A stretch of DNA of 64,000 bases from Rhodanobacteraceae bacterium ZG21-1 (GTDB lineage Bacteria > Pseudomonadota > Gammaproteobacteria > Xanthomonadales > Rhodanobacteraceae), in assembly GCA_021390615.1 (NCBI GenBank), contig JAJEJU010000025.1, forward strand, positions 1,488,001 to 1,552,000, written 5' to 3'. The notes under the pieces are model-generated. The model did no database searches. It was not told where the DNA came from and saw only the letters and a list, made by a program, of their open reading frames with translations. Within the stretch, counting starts at the first letter, position 1. Each line of letters begins with the position of its first letter. Shown piece by piece: positions 50,611 to 58,327 of this stretch. A program made the translations under genes and the position numbers.

Positions 50611-52101
50611 TTATCCTCCGGACGCCACGTCGTGGCGATTCCACCAGCCGCCGCCCAGCGCCTGGAACAAGGCCACGCTGTCGGCATAGCGGCCCGCCTG
50701 CGCCTGCGCCAGCGCGATCGCCGCCTGCAGCCGGGCCTGCTCGGCGGTGAGCAGGGCCAGCTCGCTGAGGTCGCCCAGCGCGAACTGGCGCTTGGCGATC
50801 TCCAGGCTGCGCGCCGCCGCCTGGTCGGCGCTCGCCGCCGCGGCCAGCGTCTGCGCATCGGACTGCACCGCATGCAAGGTGTCCGCCACGTTCTGCAGCG
50901 CGTCGATCACCGTGCTGCGGTACTGCGCGGCGCTCTGCCGCAGGGTCGCTTCGGCCGCCTTCTGCTTGTGCTTCAGGGTGCCGCCGTCGAACAGCGGTGC
51001 GGTGATGTTGGCGCCCAGGTTCCAGAAGCCGGTGCCGTGCCCGAACAGGTCGCTGTGGTCGTCGGCCGCGCTGCCCCAGTTCCCGGTGATCTGGATGTTC
51101 GGCAGGCGGCTGGCGATCGCCACGCCGACCTGGGCGCTGGCCGCATGCAGCTGCTCGTCGGCCATGCGCACGTCGGGACGCTGCTCGACCAGGCGCGCCG
51201 GCAGGTTCAGCGGCAACTGCGCGGGCAGCTGCAAGTCGTCCAGGTGGAAGCTCGCGTCGATCGTCTGGTCGGGCGTGCGCCCGCTCAGCGCGGCCAGCAG
51301 GTCGCGCTGCTGGGCCAGCTGCTTTTCCAGCGGCGGCAGGGTGGCGCGGCTTTGCGCCAGCGCGGTGCGCTGCGCCGCCACTGCGGCTTCGGAAACGTCG
51401 CCGAGCGTCTGCTGGCGCAGCATAGTGTCGAGCATGCGCTGCTGGTCGTCGACGATGCGCCGGGTGGCCTCCAGCTGCGCGCGCAGGGAGGCTTCCTGGA
51501 TCGCCGCATTGACCAGGTTGGTGGTCAGGGTGAGGTAGGTCGCCTCGAGCTGGAAGCGCTGCGCGTTGGCCTGCGCCACCAGCGATTCCAGCTGCCGCCG
51601 GTTGCCGCCCCACAGGTCGGGCGCGTAGGACACGCTGACCTGGGCGGTGGTGAGGTTGTACAGCGTGCTGTTCGAGGCCACCCCGCTGGACAGCACCGTG
51701 CCGGTCTTGCTGCGAGTCGGATCGATGCTGGCGTTGAGGCTGGGGAAAAACGCGCCGCGTTGCGCGCGTGCGTTCTCCCAGGCCGCCTGCAGCGCGCCCT
51801 GCGCGGCCTCGACGTCGGCGTTGTGCTTCAGCGCGTCGTCGATCAGCGCGTTGAGCGGCTGCGAGTGGAACAGCGTCCACCACTGCCCGGGGATGTCCAT
51901 GTCGCGCACGAACTGCTGCGCGCCGCCGGCGGTGCCTGCGGCCGAGACCGTGCTCGACGGCTGCGGCGTCGGCGCATAGCCGGTCGTCGCCGGCGCCGCG
52001 GGACGCCGGTAGTCCGGCCCCACCGCGCAGGCGGCCAGCGCCAGCGCGACGGCGGAAGCGAGCAGGGCTTGTCTGATGTGCTTTTTGTGGATGGCGCGCA
52101 T
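50611..52101 (-). CDS. RND efflux outer-membrane factor, NodT family lipoprotein
   Basis: 496-aa TolC-like channel lipoprotein. Lipobox LALAACAVG with Cys 25 is followed by GPDYRRPAAP, the family start, and WWTLFHSQPLNALIDDALKH. Two pseudo-repeats of helix and strand carry LSVSYAPDLWG-type and LFDGGTLKHKQKAAEA segments. It completes a tripartite pump with the two genes upstream; its ATG is two bases after the stop of the pump gene, so all three are one operon. Confidence 0.93.
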   Translation of the reverse strand: MRAIHKKHIRQALLASAVALALAACAVGPDYRRPAAPATTGYAPTPQPSSTVSAAGTAGGAQQFVRDMDIPGQWWTLFHSQPLNALIDDALKHNADVEAAQGALQAAWENARAQRGAFFPSLNASIDPTRSKTGTVLSSGVASNSTLYNLTTAQVSVSYAPDLWGGNRRQLESLVAQANAQRFQLEATYLTLTTNLVNAAIQEASLRAQLEATRRIVDDQQRMLDTMLRQQTLGDVSEAAVAAQRTALAQSRATLPPLEKQLAQQRDLLAALSGRTPDQTIDASFHLDDLQLPAQLPLNLPARLVEQRPDVRMADEQLHAASAQVGVAIASRLPNIQITGNWGSAADDHSDLFGHGTGFWNLGANITAPLFDGGTLKHKQKAAEATLRQSAAQYRSTVIDALQNVADTLHAVQSDAQTLAAAASADQAAARSLEIAKRQFALGDLSELALLTAEQARLQAAIALAQAQAGRYADSVALFQALGGGWWNRHDVASGG

Positions 52102-52103
52102 GT

Positions 52104-55100
52104 TCAGATCTCCCTGCCGGTCGGCGCATGGCCGCGGTGCCGCTCGATGAAGCGCTCGATCGCGAAATAGCTGCCGGGCAGGATGTACAGGGTGAGCAAG
52201 GTGGCGATCGGCAGACCGCCGACCACTACGGTGGCGAGGCCTCGCTGCACGTCGGTGCCGATGCCGGTGGCCAGGGCCGCCGGCAGCATGCCGACGCTGG
52301 CCACGGTGGCGGTCATCAGTACCGGGCGGAAGCGTTCGCTGGCGCCGGCCAGCACCGCTTCGGCCAGGGACAGCCCTTCGCGGCGCACTCGGTTGATGTT
52401 GGACACCATGATGATGCCGTTCTGCACGGCCACGCCGAACAGCGCGATGAAACCGACCGCGGTGGCGATGTTCAGCGTCTCGCCGCGCACGTGCAGCGAG
52501 ATCAGCCCGCCCACCGTGGCCAGCGGCACCACCGCCAGCACCAGGAAGGCCTGATGCAGCTTGCCGAACTCGGCGAACAGCAGCACCGCCATGATCGCCA
52601 TCACCATGGCCATCACCACCATCAGCCGCGCCTGCGCGCGCTGCGCGTTCTCGAAGCTGCCGGCCCATTCGAGCTGGTAGCCCTGCTTGTCGAAATGCAC
52701 CTTGGCGTCGATCTGCGCCTGCGCGTCGGCCAGGTACTCCGACAGCGCGCGGTCGCGGTTGTCGATGCGGATGGTCAGCTGGCGCTTGCCGTGCTCGTGC
52801 GCGATGGTGCTCTCGCCGGTGGCCAGACGGATGTCGGCCACCTGCTTCAGCGGCACCTGCGCGCCGCCGGTCGAGCTCAGCGGCAGCTCGCCGATCGCCT
52901 CCACGTTGTTGGCCAGCGCATTCGGCACGCGCGCGGTGACGTTGTACACGCGATCGCCCACGTAGACCTGGGTGATCGGCGCGCCGCCGAGGGCGGTCTG
53001 GATCAGGCCGCTGATGTCGGTCACGTTGATGCCGTAGCGCGCCGCCGCCGAACGGTCGGCGGTGATCAGCAGCTGCGGGATCGGCGGCTCCTGGAAGATC
53101 GAGGCGTCGGCGGTGCCGCGCACGCCCTGCAGCACGTCGACGATCTGCCCGCCGATGCGGCGCAGCTCCTTGAAGTCGTCGCCGTAGATGCGCAGCACCA
53201 GCGGGCTGTGCGCGCCGCCGACCATGTCGTTCTCGCCGTCCACGATCGGCTGGCTGACGCCTACGCTGATGCCGGGGATCTGCTGCATGCGCGCGTTGAA
53301 CTTGCGCAGGAACTCCGCCTTGGTCTCGCCGTGGGCCCAGCTGTCGTAGGGCTTGAGGCCGACCGCCGACTCGACGTGCGACGGCGTCCACGGGTCGGTG
53401 CCGCTGTCGTTGCGGCCGAGCTGGGTCACCACGTAGGAGACTTCCGGGAATTCCCGCACGGCGCGTCGCAGCTGCGCGGTCATCTCGCTGGCCTTGTCCA
53501 GCGACAGGCCGGTGGGCATCTGCACCTGCAGCCACAGCGAGCCTTCGTCCAGTTCGGGCAGGAACTCGCGGCCGATGGTCGCGCCCAGCAACAGCACGCC
53601 GCACAGCGCCACGGCCGCGGTGAGGTAGACCACCGGCAGCCGATGCAGCAGGCGGCCGAGGCTGTTGTTGTAGCCGGATTGCAGGCGTTCCAGCAGCTTG
53701 TTGTGGAACAGCTTGCGCGGCTTGCGCAGGGCCAGGTAGGCCAGGCCCGGGGTCAGCGTCACCGTGCACAGCAGCGCAGCCAGCAGGGCGTAGCCCACGG
53801 TGAAGGCCATCGGCCGGAACAGCTTGCCTTCGGCATGCTCGAAGGCGAACAGCGGCAGGTAGGCGGTGATGATGATGAGGGTGGCGAAGAAGATCGAGCG
53901 GCCGACGTGGCCGGTCACCGTCATCACATCGTCCTCGGTGAGCACCTCGTTGGGCTTTTCTTCGCGCCGACGCAGGATCGCCTCGGTCACCACGATGGTG
54001 CCGTCGACGATCACGCCGAAGTCGATCGCGCCCAGCGAGAACAGGTTTGCCGGCATGTGGGTGAACTGCATCAGGATGAACACGGTGACCAGCGACATCG
54101 GAATCGCCACCGCCGCCACCAGGGCCGAGCGCGGGCTGCCCAGGAACAGGATCAGCACGATGCACACCAGGCCGACGCCTTCCATCACGGTGTGGAAGAC
54201 TTTTTCCTTGGTGGCGTCGACCAGATCGTCGCGGTCGATGTACGGCACGATGCGCACGTCCTGCGCGGCCAGCTGCTTGTTGAGCTCGGCGACCTTGGCA
54301 TGGATGCCTTCCAGCACGCGCGAGGGGTTCTCGTACTTGAGCAGGTCGACGATGCCTTCGATGGTGTCCGGGTTGCTGTCCTTGCCGAGGATGCCCTGGC
54401 GCACCTGGTGGCCGTACTGCAGCTTGCCCAGGTTGCGCACCAGCACCGGCACGCCGTTGCTCTGGGTCACCACGATGTCGCCCAGGTCCTTCAGCGTGTG
54501 CACCATGCCGATGCCGCGCACGATGTAGGACTGCTCGCCGCGGCTGATGCGGCCGCCGCCGGCATTGGCGGTGTTGGCCGAGATCGCGCTGCTGACCTGG
54601 CTCACGCTGACCCCGTAGTGGGCCAGCTGAGCCGGATCGAGTTCGAGCTGGAATTCCTTGGTGAAGCCGCCGAACACGTCCACGTTGGCGACGCCGGGAA
54701 TCTGCTGCAGCGCCGGCACGATGGTCCAGTTCTGCAGTTCGGACAGCTGCATCAGGTTCTTGCTGTTCGACTCCAGCGTGTAGCGGTAGATCTCGCCGGC
54801 CGGGCCGGACACCGGGTCCAGCCCGGGCGTCACGCCCGGCGGCAAGGTGACCTGAGCGATGCGCTCGGCCACGCGCTGGCGTTCCCAGTAGTCCTCTGCG
54901 CCGTCCTTGAACACCATGGTGATCAGCGACAGGCCGAAGGTGCTGCTCGAGCGCATGCTGATCAGGCCGGGCGTGCCGGCCAGGCCACGCTCCAGCGGCG
55001 TGGTGACCTGCTGTTCGATCTCTTCGGCGGCCAGCCCCGGCACCTGGGTGGTGACCTGGGCGGTGACGTCGCTGAGCTCCGGGTACGCCTCGATCGCCAG

Positions 55101-55199
55101 CTGGGTCCAGGAGTAATAGCCGAAGCAGGCGACCAGCAGGGTCACCACGATGAACAGCACGCGCTTCTGGAAGCAGAAGTGGAAGATCGCGTTAATCAT
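52104..55199 (-). CDS. Heavy-metal RND efflux pump, CzcA/CusA family
   Basis: 1031-aa proton-driven inner-membrane pump with 12 helices and two large periplasmic loops. The HME-RND signature AYPELSDVTAQVTTQVPGLA is near the N-terminus. In helix 4, Asp393, Asp399 and Glu406 (AIDFGVIVDGTIVVTEA) match the proton relay triad of Zn/Co/Cd-type CzcA (Asp402, Asp408, Glu415), and not that of Cu/Ag CusA. This suggests divalent metal export, but similar pumps of unknown substrate exist. The start overlaps the fusion-protein stop by eight bases. Confidence 0.92.
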   Translation of the reverse strand: MINAIFHFCFQKRVLFIVVTLLVACFGYYSWTQLAIEAYPELSDVTAQVTTQVPGLAAEEIEQQVTTPLERGLAGTPGLISMRSSSTFGLSLITMVFKDGAEDYWERQRVAERIAQVTLPPGVTPGLDPVSGPAGEIYRYTLESNSKNLMQLSELQNWTIVPALQQIPGVANVDVFGGFTKEFQLELDPAQLAHYGVSVSQVSSAISANTANAGGGRISRGEQSYIVRGIGMVHTLKDLGDIVVTQSNGVPVLVRNLGKLQYGHQVRQGILGKDSNPDTIEGIVDLLKYENPSRVLEGIHAKVAELNKQLAAQDVRIVPYIDRDDLVDATKEKVFHTVMEGVGLVCIVLILFLGSPRSALVAAVAIPMSLVTVFILMQFTHMPANLFSLGAIDFGVIVDGTIVVTEAILRRREEKPNEVLTEDDVMTVTGHVGRSIFFATLIIITAYLPLFAFEHAEGKLFRPMAFTVGYALLAALLCTVTLTPGLAYLALRKPRKLFHNKLLERLQSGYNNSLGRLLHRLPVVYLTAAVALCGVLLLGATIGREFLPELDEGSLWLQVQMPTGLSLDKASEMTAQLRRAVREFPEVSYVVTQLGRNDSGTDPWTPSHVESAVGLKPYDSWAHGETKAEFLRKFNARMQQIPGISVGVSQPIVDGENDMVGGAHSPLVLRIYGDDFKELRRIGGQIVDVLQGVRGTADASIFQEPPIPQLLITADRSAAARYGINVTDISGLIQTALGGAPITQVYVGDRVYNVTARVPNALANNVEAIGELPLSSTGGAQVPLKQVADIRLATGESTIAHEHGKRQLTIRIDNRDRALSEYLADAQAQIDAKVHFDKQGYQLEWAGSFENAQRAQARLMVVMAMVMAIMAVLLFAEFGKLHQAFLVLAVVPLATVGGLISLHVRGETLNIATAVGFIALFGVAVQNGIIMVSNINRVRREGLSLAEAVLAGASERFRPVLMTATVASVGMLPAALATGIGTDVQRGLATVVVGGLPIATLLTLYILPGSYFAIERFIERHRGHAPTGREI

Positions 55200-56325
55200 T
55201 GAGCAGCACTCCGCCCTTCACGATCACCCGGTCGCCCGCCTTCAGGCCCTTCACCACGCGCGCGCCGGCGGTCTCGTCGTAGCTCAGCTCGACGGTGCGG
55301 CGCTCGAAGGTCCACGGCGCGGTCTCGACGAACACGCTGATGTTGTCGTTGTTCATCAGCAGCGCCGAATCCGGCACGAACACCTGCGGCGGCTGCGGCA
55401 CGTCGATGCTGGCGTTGGCGAACATGTTCGGCTTCAGCTGGCCGTCCGGATTGGCGAAGCTGGCGCGCACCAGGTCGCGCCGCGTATCCGCCTGCAGCAG
55501 CGGACTGACGAAGCTCACGCTGCCGCGGAACTGTTTGCCCGGATAGGCCGACAGCACGGCGTCGACCGCCTGCCCCTTGGCGACCTGGCCGGCGTCGCTC
55601 TCCGGCACGTTGGCGGTGATCCACACCGTGTCCAGGTTGGCCACGGTCATCATCGACGCGGTGGCGTCGTTGACGTAGGCGCCCGGCGACACGGTCAGCG
55701 CGGTGACGTAGCCGCTCAGCGGCGCGGTCACCTGCATGGTGCGCAGCGCGTGCTGGCCGGAAGCGCCGCCCATCGCGGTGAGCCGCGTCTGCGCGCGATC
55801 GAATTCGGCCTGCGCCTGGTGATAGGCGCTCTGCGCGGCTTCCAGGTCCTTGGCGGCGTTGCCGCCGGCCTGCTGCACGCCGCGCGCGCGCTCCAGCGCC
55901 TTGCGCGCCAGCTCGAGCGCGTCGCGCGCCTTGTCCACGTCGGTGGCCGCCTGCGCGAAGTCGCCCGAGGCGATCACCGCCAGCAGCTGGCCGCGCTCCA
56001 CCCGATCGCCCAGGCCTACCTTCAGCGCGACCACCTTGCCGGTCAACGGCGGCAGGATATTGGTGGTGTGCGCCGGATCGGCCTCGACATTGGCCGGGAA
56101 AACCAGCGCATGCGGCGCCTGCCGCAGCTCCACCGGCTGCACCACCAGCTCGCTGCGCAGCGGGGATTTTTCAGGAACCCGCAACAGGCCGTGCTCGCTG
56201 ATCAGGCTCGGCGGCGGCGCCTCTTCCGGCGCGTGCGAACAGGCCGCGAGCGACAGGGAAAGCGACACGGCCGCGGCCACGGCGGCGCGGCGGCGGAAAG
56301 AATGTTTGATCGACTGGAACCCCAT
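55192..56325 (-). CDS. RND periplasmic adaptor, lipoprotein
   Basis: 377-aa membrane fusion protein (HlyD/CusB type). Lipobox LSLAACS, then the barrel-sandwich hybrid (LTGKVVALKVGLGDRVERGQLLAVI), a short helical hairpin (ARDALELARKALERA) and a beta-barrel/membrane-proximal domain ending ALLMNNDNISVFVET and GLKAGDRVIVKGGVLLND. There is no His/Cys-rich metal-binding N-terminus as seen in some CzcB. Start ATG 56325 has AAGGGAAAG upstream. First gene of the operon; no two-component or MerR regulator is adjacent. Confidence 0.92.
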   Translation of the reverse strand: MGFQSIKHSFRRRAAVAAAVSLSLSLAACSHAPEEAPPPSLISEHGLLRVPEKSPLRSELVVQPVELRQAPHALVFPANVEADPAHTTNILPPLTGKVVALKVGLGDRVERGQLLAVIASGDFAQAATDVDKARDALELARKALERARGVQQAGGNAAKDLEAAQSAYHQAQAEFDRAQTRLTAMGGASGQHALRTMQVTAPLSGYVTALTVSPGAYVNDATASMMTVANLDTVWITANVPESDAGQVAKGQAVDAVLSAYPGKQFRGSVSFVSPLLQADTRRDLVRASFANPDGQLKPNMFANASIDVPQPPQVFVPDSALLMNNDNISVFVETAPWTFERRTVELSYDETAGARVVKGLKAGDRVIVKGGVLLND

Positions 56326-56471
56326 GGGCTTTCCCTTCGGCAGGTGCTCATACGCCCCCTGCGCCACGCGGGGCCAGGGAGCAAGTCAAGCGGCGGGAAG
56401 CTCATGTGCGCTCGATTCGCCGAGCGCCTCCCGGACCGCGGATCAGGCCAGTACTGACCGCCGCGGCCGGA

Positions 56472-56489
56472 GCGTTCCCGAGGGAACGC
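56472..56489. other. Perfect inverted repeat upstream of the RND operon
   Basis: GCGTTCCC-GA-GGGAACGC is a perfect 8-bp dyad about 150 bp upstream of the RND operon start and 82 bp after the Na/Pi gene end. It may be an operator for the efflux operon or a terminator relic; a T-run (TTTTTT) stands 23 bases further right. Confidence 0.4.
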
Positions 56490-56570
56490 GCGGCGACGGC
56501 GTCAGTGCGGCGTTTTTTGCTGGATGGTCGAGGTATGACTAGGGTCAATATCCAAGGTCGGCGTTCTCCT

Positions 56571-58238
56571 CTAACCGTGGGCGCCGAACGGCGTCGGGCT
56601 GGCTTCGCGGACCAGGCGGTCCTGAAGCAGGCCGGCGCGCTCGAGCACCGGGTAGGCCAACGCGGCCAGATGCGAGTGGATCCGCTTCAGGTCGCGCAGG
56701 ATGCGCAGATAGACATCGCCCGCGCCGCCCTCGTCGCGCCGTTCGCGCAGGGCGCGGATATGGCGCTCGGAAATCTCGTACTCCAGCCGCCACAGGGCTT
56801 CCTTGCGGCCGACCAGCTGCTGTGCCGCACGCACGTCGCTGCGCAGGAACACCGCCATCCCCAGCCGCAGGCTCTCCATCACCTGGCCGTGCATCTGCGC
56901 CAGATCCTGGATGTCGTCCGCGGAGAAATCCTGGCCGCGTTCGGCCTTCTTGGCCGCGAACTCCATCAGATTGTTGGCGGTGATATCACCGATATGCTCG
57001 ATATTGATGACAAAGGCCAGGATTTCCTGACTGCGCGCGCCGTCCTCCTCGTTCAGCGCCTCGGCGCCCAACTCGGCCAGGTATTCGCGGATGGCCAGAC
57101 CCAGCCGGTCGAGCACCGAATCCATGCGGCTGATCGCGCCGGCGCGCTGGCGATCGTCCTTGCCGAAGATCTCGACCAGGCCTTTCAGCATGCTTTCGAC
57201 CATGTCGGCCATGCGCATCGATTCGCGCGCGGCATTGGCCAGCGCGACGTTGGCGCTGTCCAGCGCAGACTCCTCGAGATACTGCGGCACGCCGGCGTCG
57301 GCCGGCCGCGGCGGCTCGGGCAGCAGGCGCACCAGCAGGCGCGCTAGGCTCTCCACCGGCACGATGAACAGCAGCGCCAGCGCCGCGTTGAAGATGGTGT
57401 GGAAGTTCACCGCGACGCGCGCCGGCGTGGCGCCTAGCGGGGCCAGCCAGCCGGCCAGCGGGTGCAGCAGCGGCAGGCACACCAGGCAGCCGAACGCGCG
57501 CACCAGCAGGTTGCCCAGCGGCAAGCGGCGGGCCACCGGGGTGTGTGCGTCGAGCAGGGCCGGCAGCGTGCCGCCCAGGTTGGCGCCCAGCACCAGGGCC
57601 AGCGCGCCCTGCGCATCGACCACTCCGGCATTGGCCAGCGAAACGATCAGCAGCACCACCGCCACGCTGGAATGGCAGGCCCAGGTCAACAGCGCCGCCA
57701 CCAGCACCGCCAGTACCGGCTCGTCGGACAGGCTCTGCAGCACGGCATGCAGCACCGCCGCGTTCTCCACCGGCGCCAGCGACTGCACCAGCAGATGCAG
57801 GGACAGCAGCATCAGGCCCAGGCCGATGGCGACGCGGCCGAGATTCTCGTAGCGCGCGTCGTCGCTGCGCCGGTGCACCACGAAGCCGATCAGCACCAGC
57901 ACCGGCGCGATCAGCGAGATGTCGAACGACAGCAGCTGCACCACCAGGGTGCTGCCGACATTGGCGCCCAGCATCACCGCCAGGCCCGGGGCGAGGCCGA
58001 GAAAGCCGCCGGCGGCGAACGAGGTGGCCATCATGCCGGTGGCGGTACTGCTCTGCAGCAGCGCGGTGACGCCCATGCCGAAGCAGAACGCAGCGGGGCG
58101 GTGGCTGAGATAACGGCCCAGCCAGCGGCGCAGCGCGCTGCCGTAGCCGCGCAGCACGCCGCTGGTGACCATGTGCGTGCCCCACAGCAACAGGGACACG
58201 TAGCCGGCGATGTCCAACAGGACGAAGGTTCCCTTCAT
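56571..58238 (-). CDS. Na+/phosphate cotransporter family protein with PhoU-like tail
   Basis: 555 aa. The first 310 residues are two inverted membrane repeats each with the family motif: LLQSSTATGMMATSF and CHSSVAVVLLIVSLA, with GANVGST and GANLGGT. The C-terminal 230 residues are PhoU-like helical bundles (ESMRMADMVESMLKGLVEIF, INIEHIGDITANNLMEF). It moves phosphate with Na+; family members in bacteria often act in Pi homeostasis. It follows the Mg2+ ATPase gene at 89 bp on the same strand. Confidence 0.9.
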   Translation of the reverse strand: MKGTFVLLDIAGYVSLLLWGTHMVTSGVLRGYGSALRRWLGRYLSHRPAAFCFGMGVTALLQSSTATGMMATSFAAGGFLGLAPGLAVMLGANVGSTLVVQLLSFDISLIAPVLVLIGFVVHRRSDDARYENLGRVAIGLGLMLLSLHLLVQSLAPVENAAVLHAVLQSLSDEPVLAVLVAALLTWACHSSVAVVLLIVSLANAGVVDAQGALALVLGANLGGTLPALLDAHTPVARRLPLGNLLVRAFGCLVCLPLLHPLAGWLAPLGATPARVAVNFHTIFNAALALLFIVPVESLARLLVRLLPEPPRPADAGVPQYLEESALDSANVALANAARESMRMADMVESMLKGLVEIFGKDDRQRAGAISRMDSVLDRLGLAIREYLAELGAEALNEEDGARSQEILAFVINIEHIGDITANNLMEFAAKKAERGQDFSADDIQDLAQMHGQVMESLRLGMAVFLRSDVRAAQQLVGRKEALWRLEYEISERHIRALRERRDEGGAGDVYLRILRDLKRIHSHLAALAYPVLERAGLLQDRLVREASPTPFGAHG

Positions 58239-58327
58239 GGCAGCGGCCTCCTTGGATCGGTAGCGCCTACGGGTGCGCAGGCACCCGCCGCGCCAGCCGG
58301 CGGATGCTGCATCAGAGATTCAAAGTT

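Noticed and set aside
49705-52170. Long + strand ORF of 821 codons opposite the SseB-like and NodT genes
   Set aside because: Shadow frame produced by high GC; the translation is His/Arg/Gln-rich low complexity, while the minus strand encodes clear families.
52128-55202. 1024-codon + strand ORF opposite the RND pump
   Set aside because: Exact antisense of the CzcA-type gene with no domain pattern or ribosome site.
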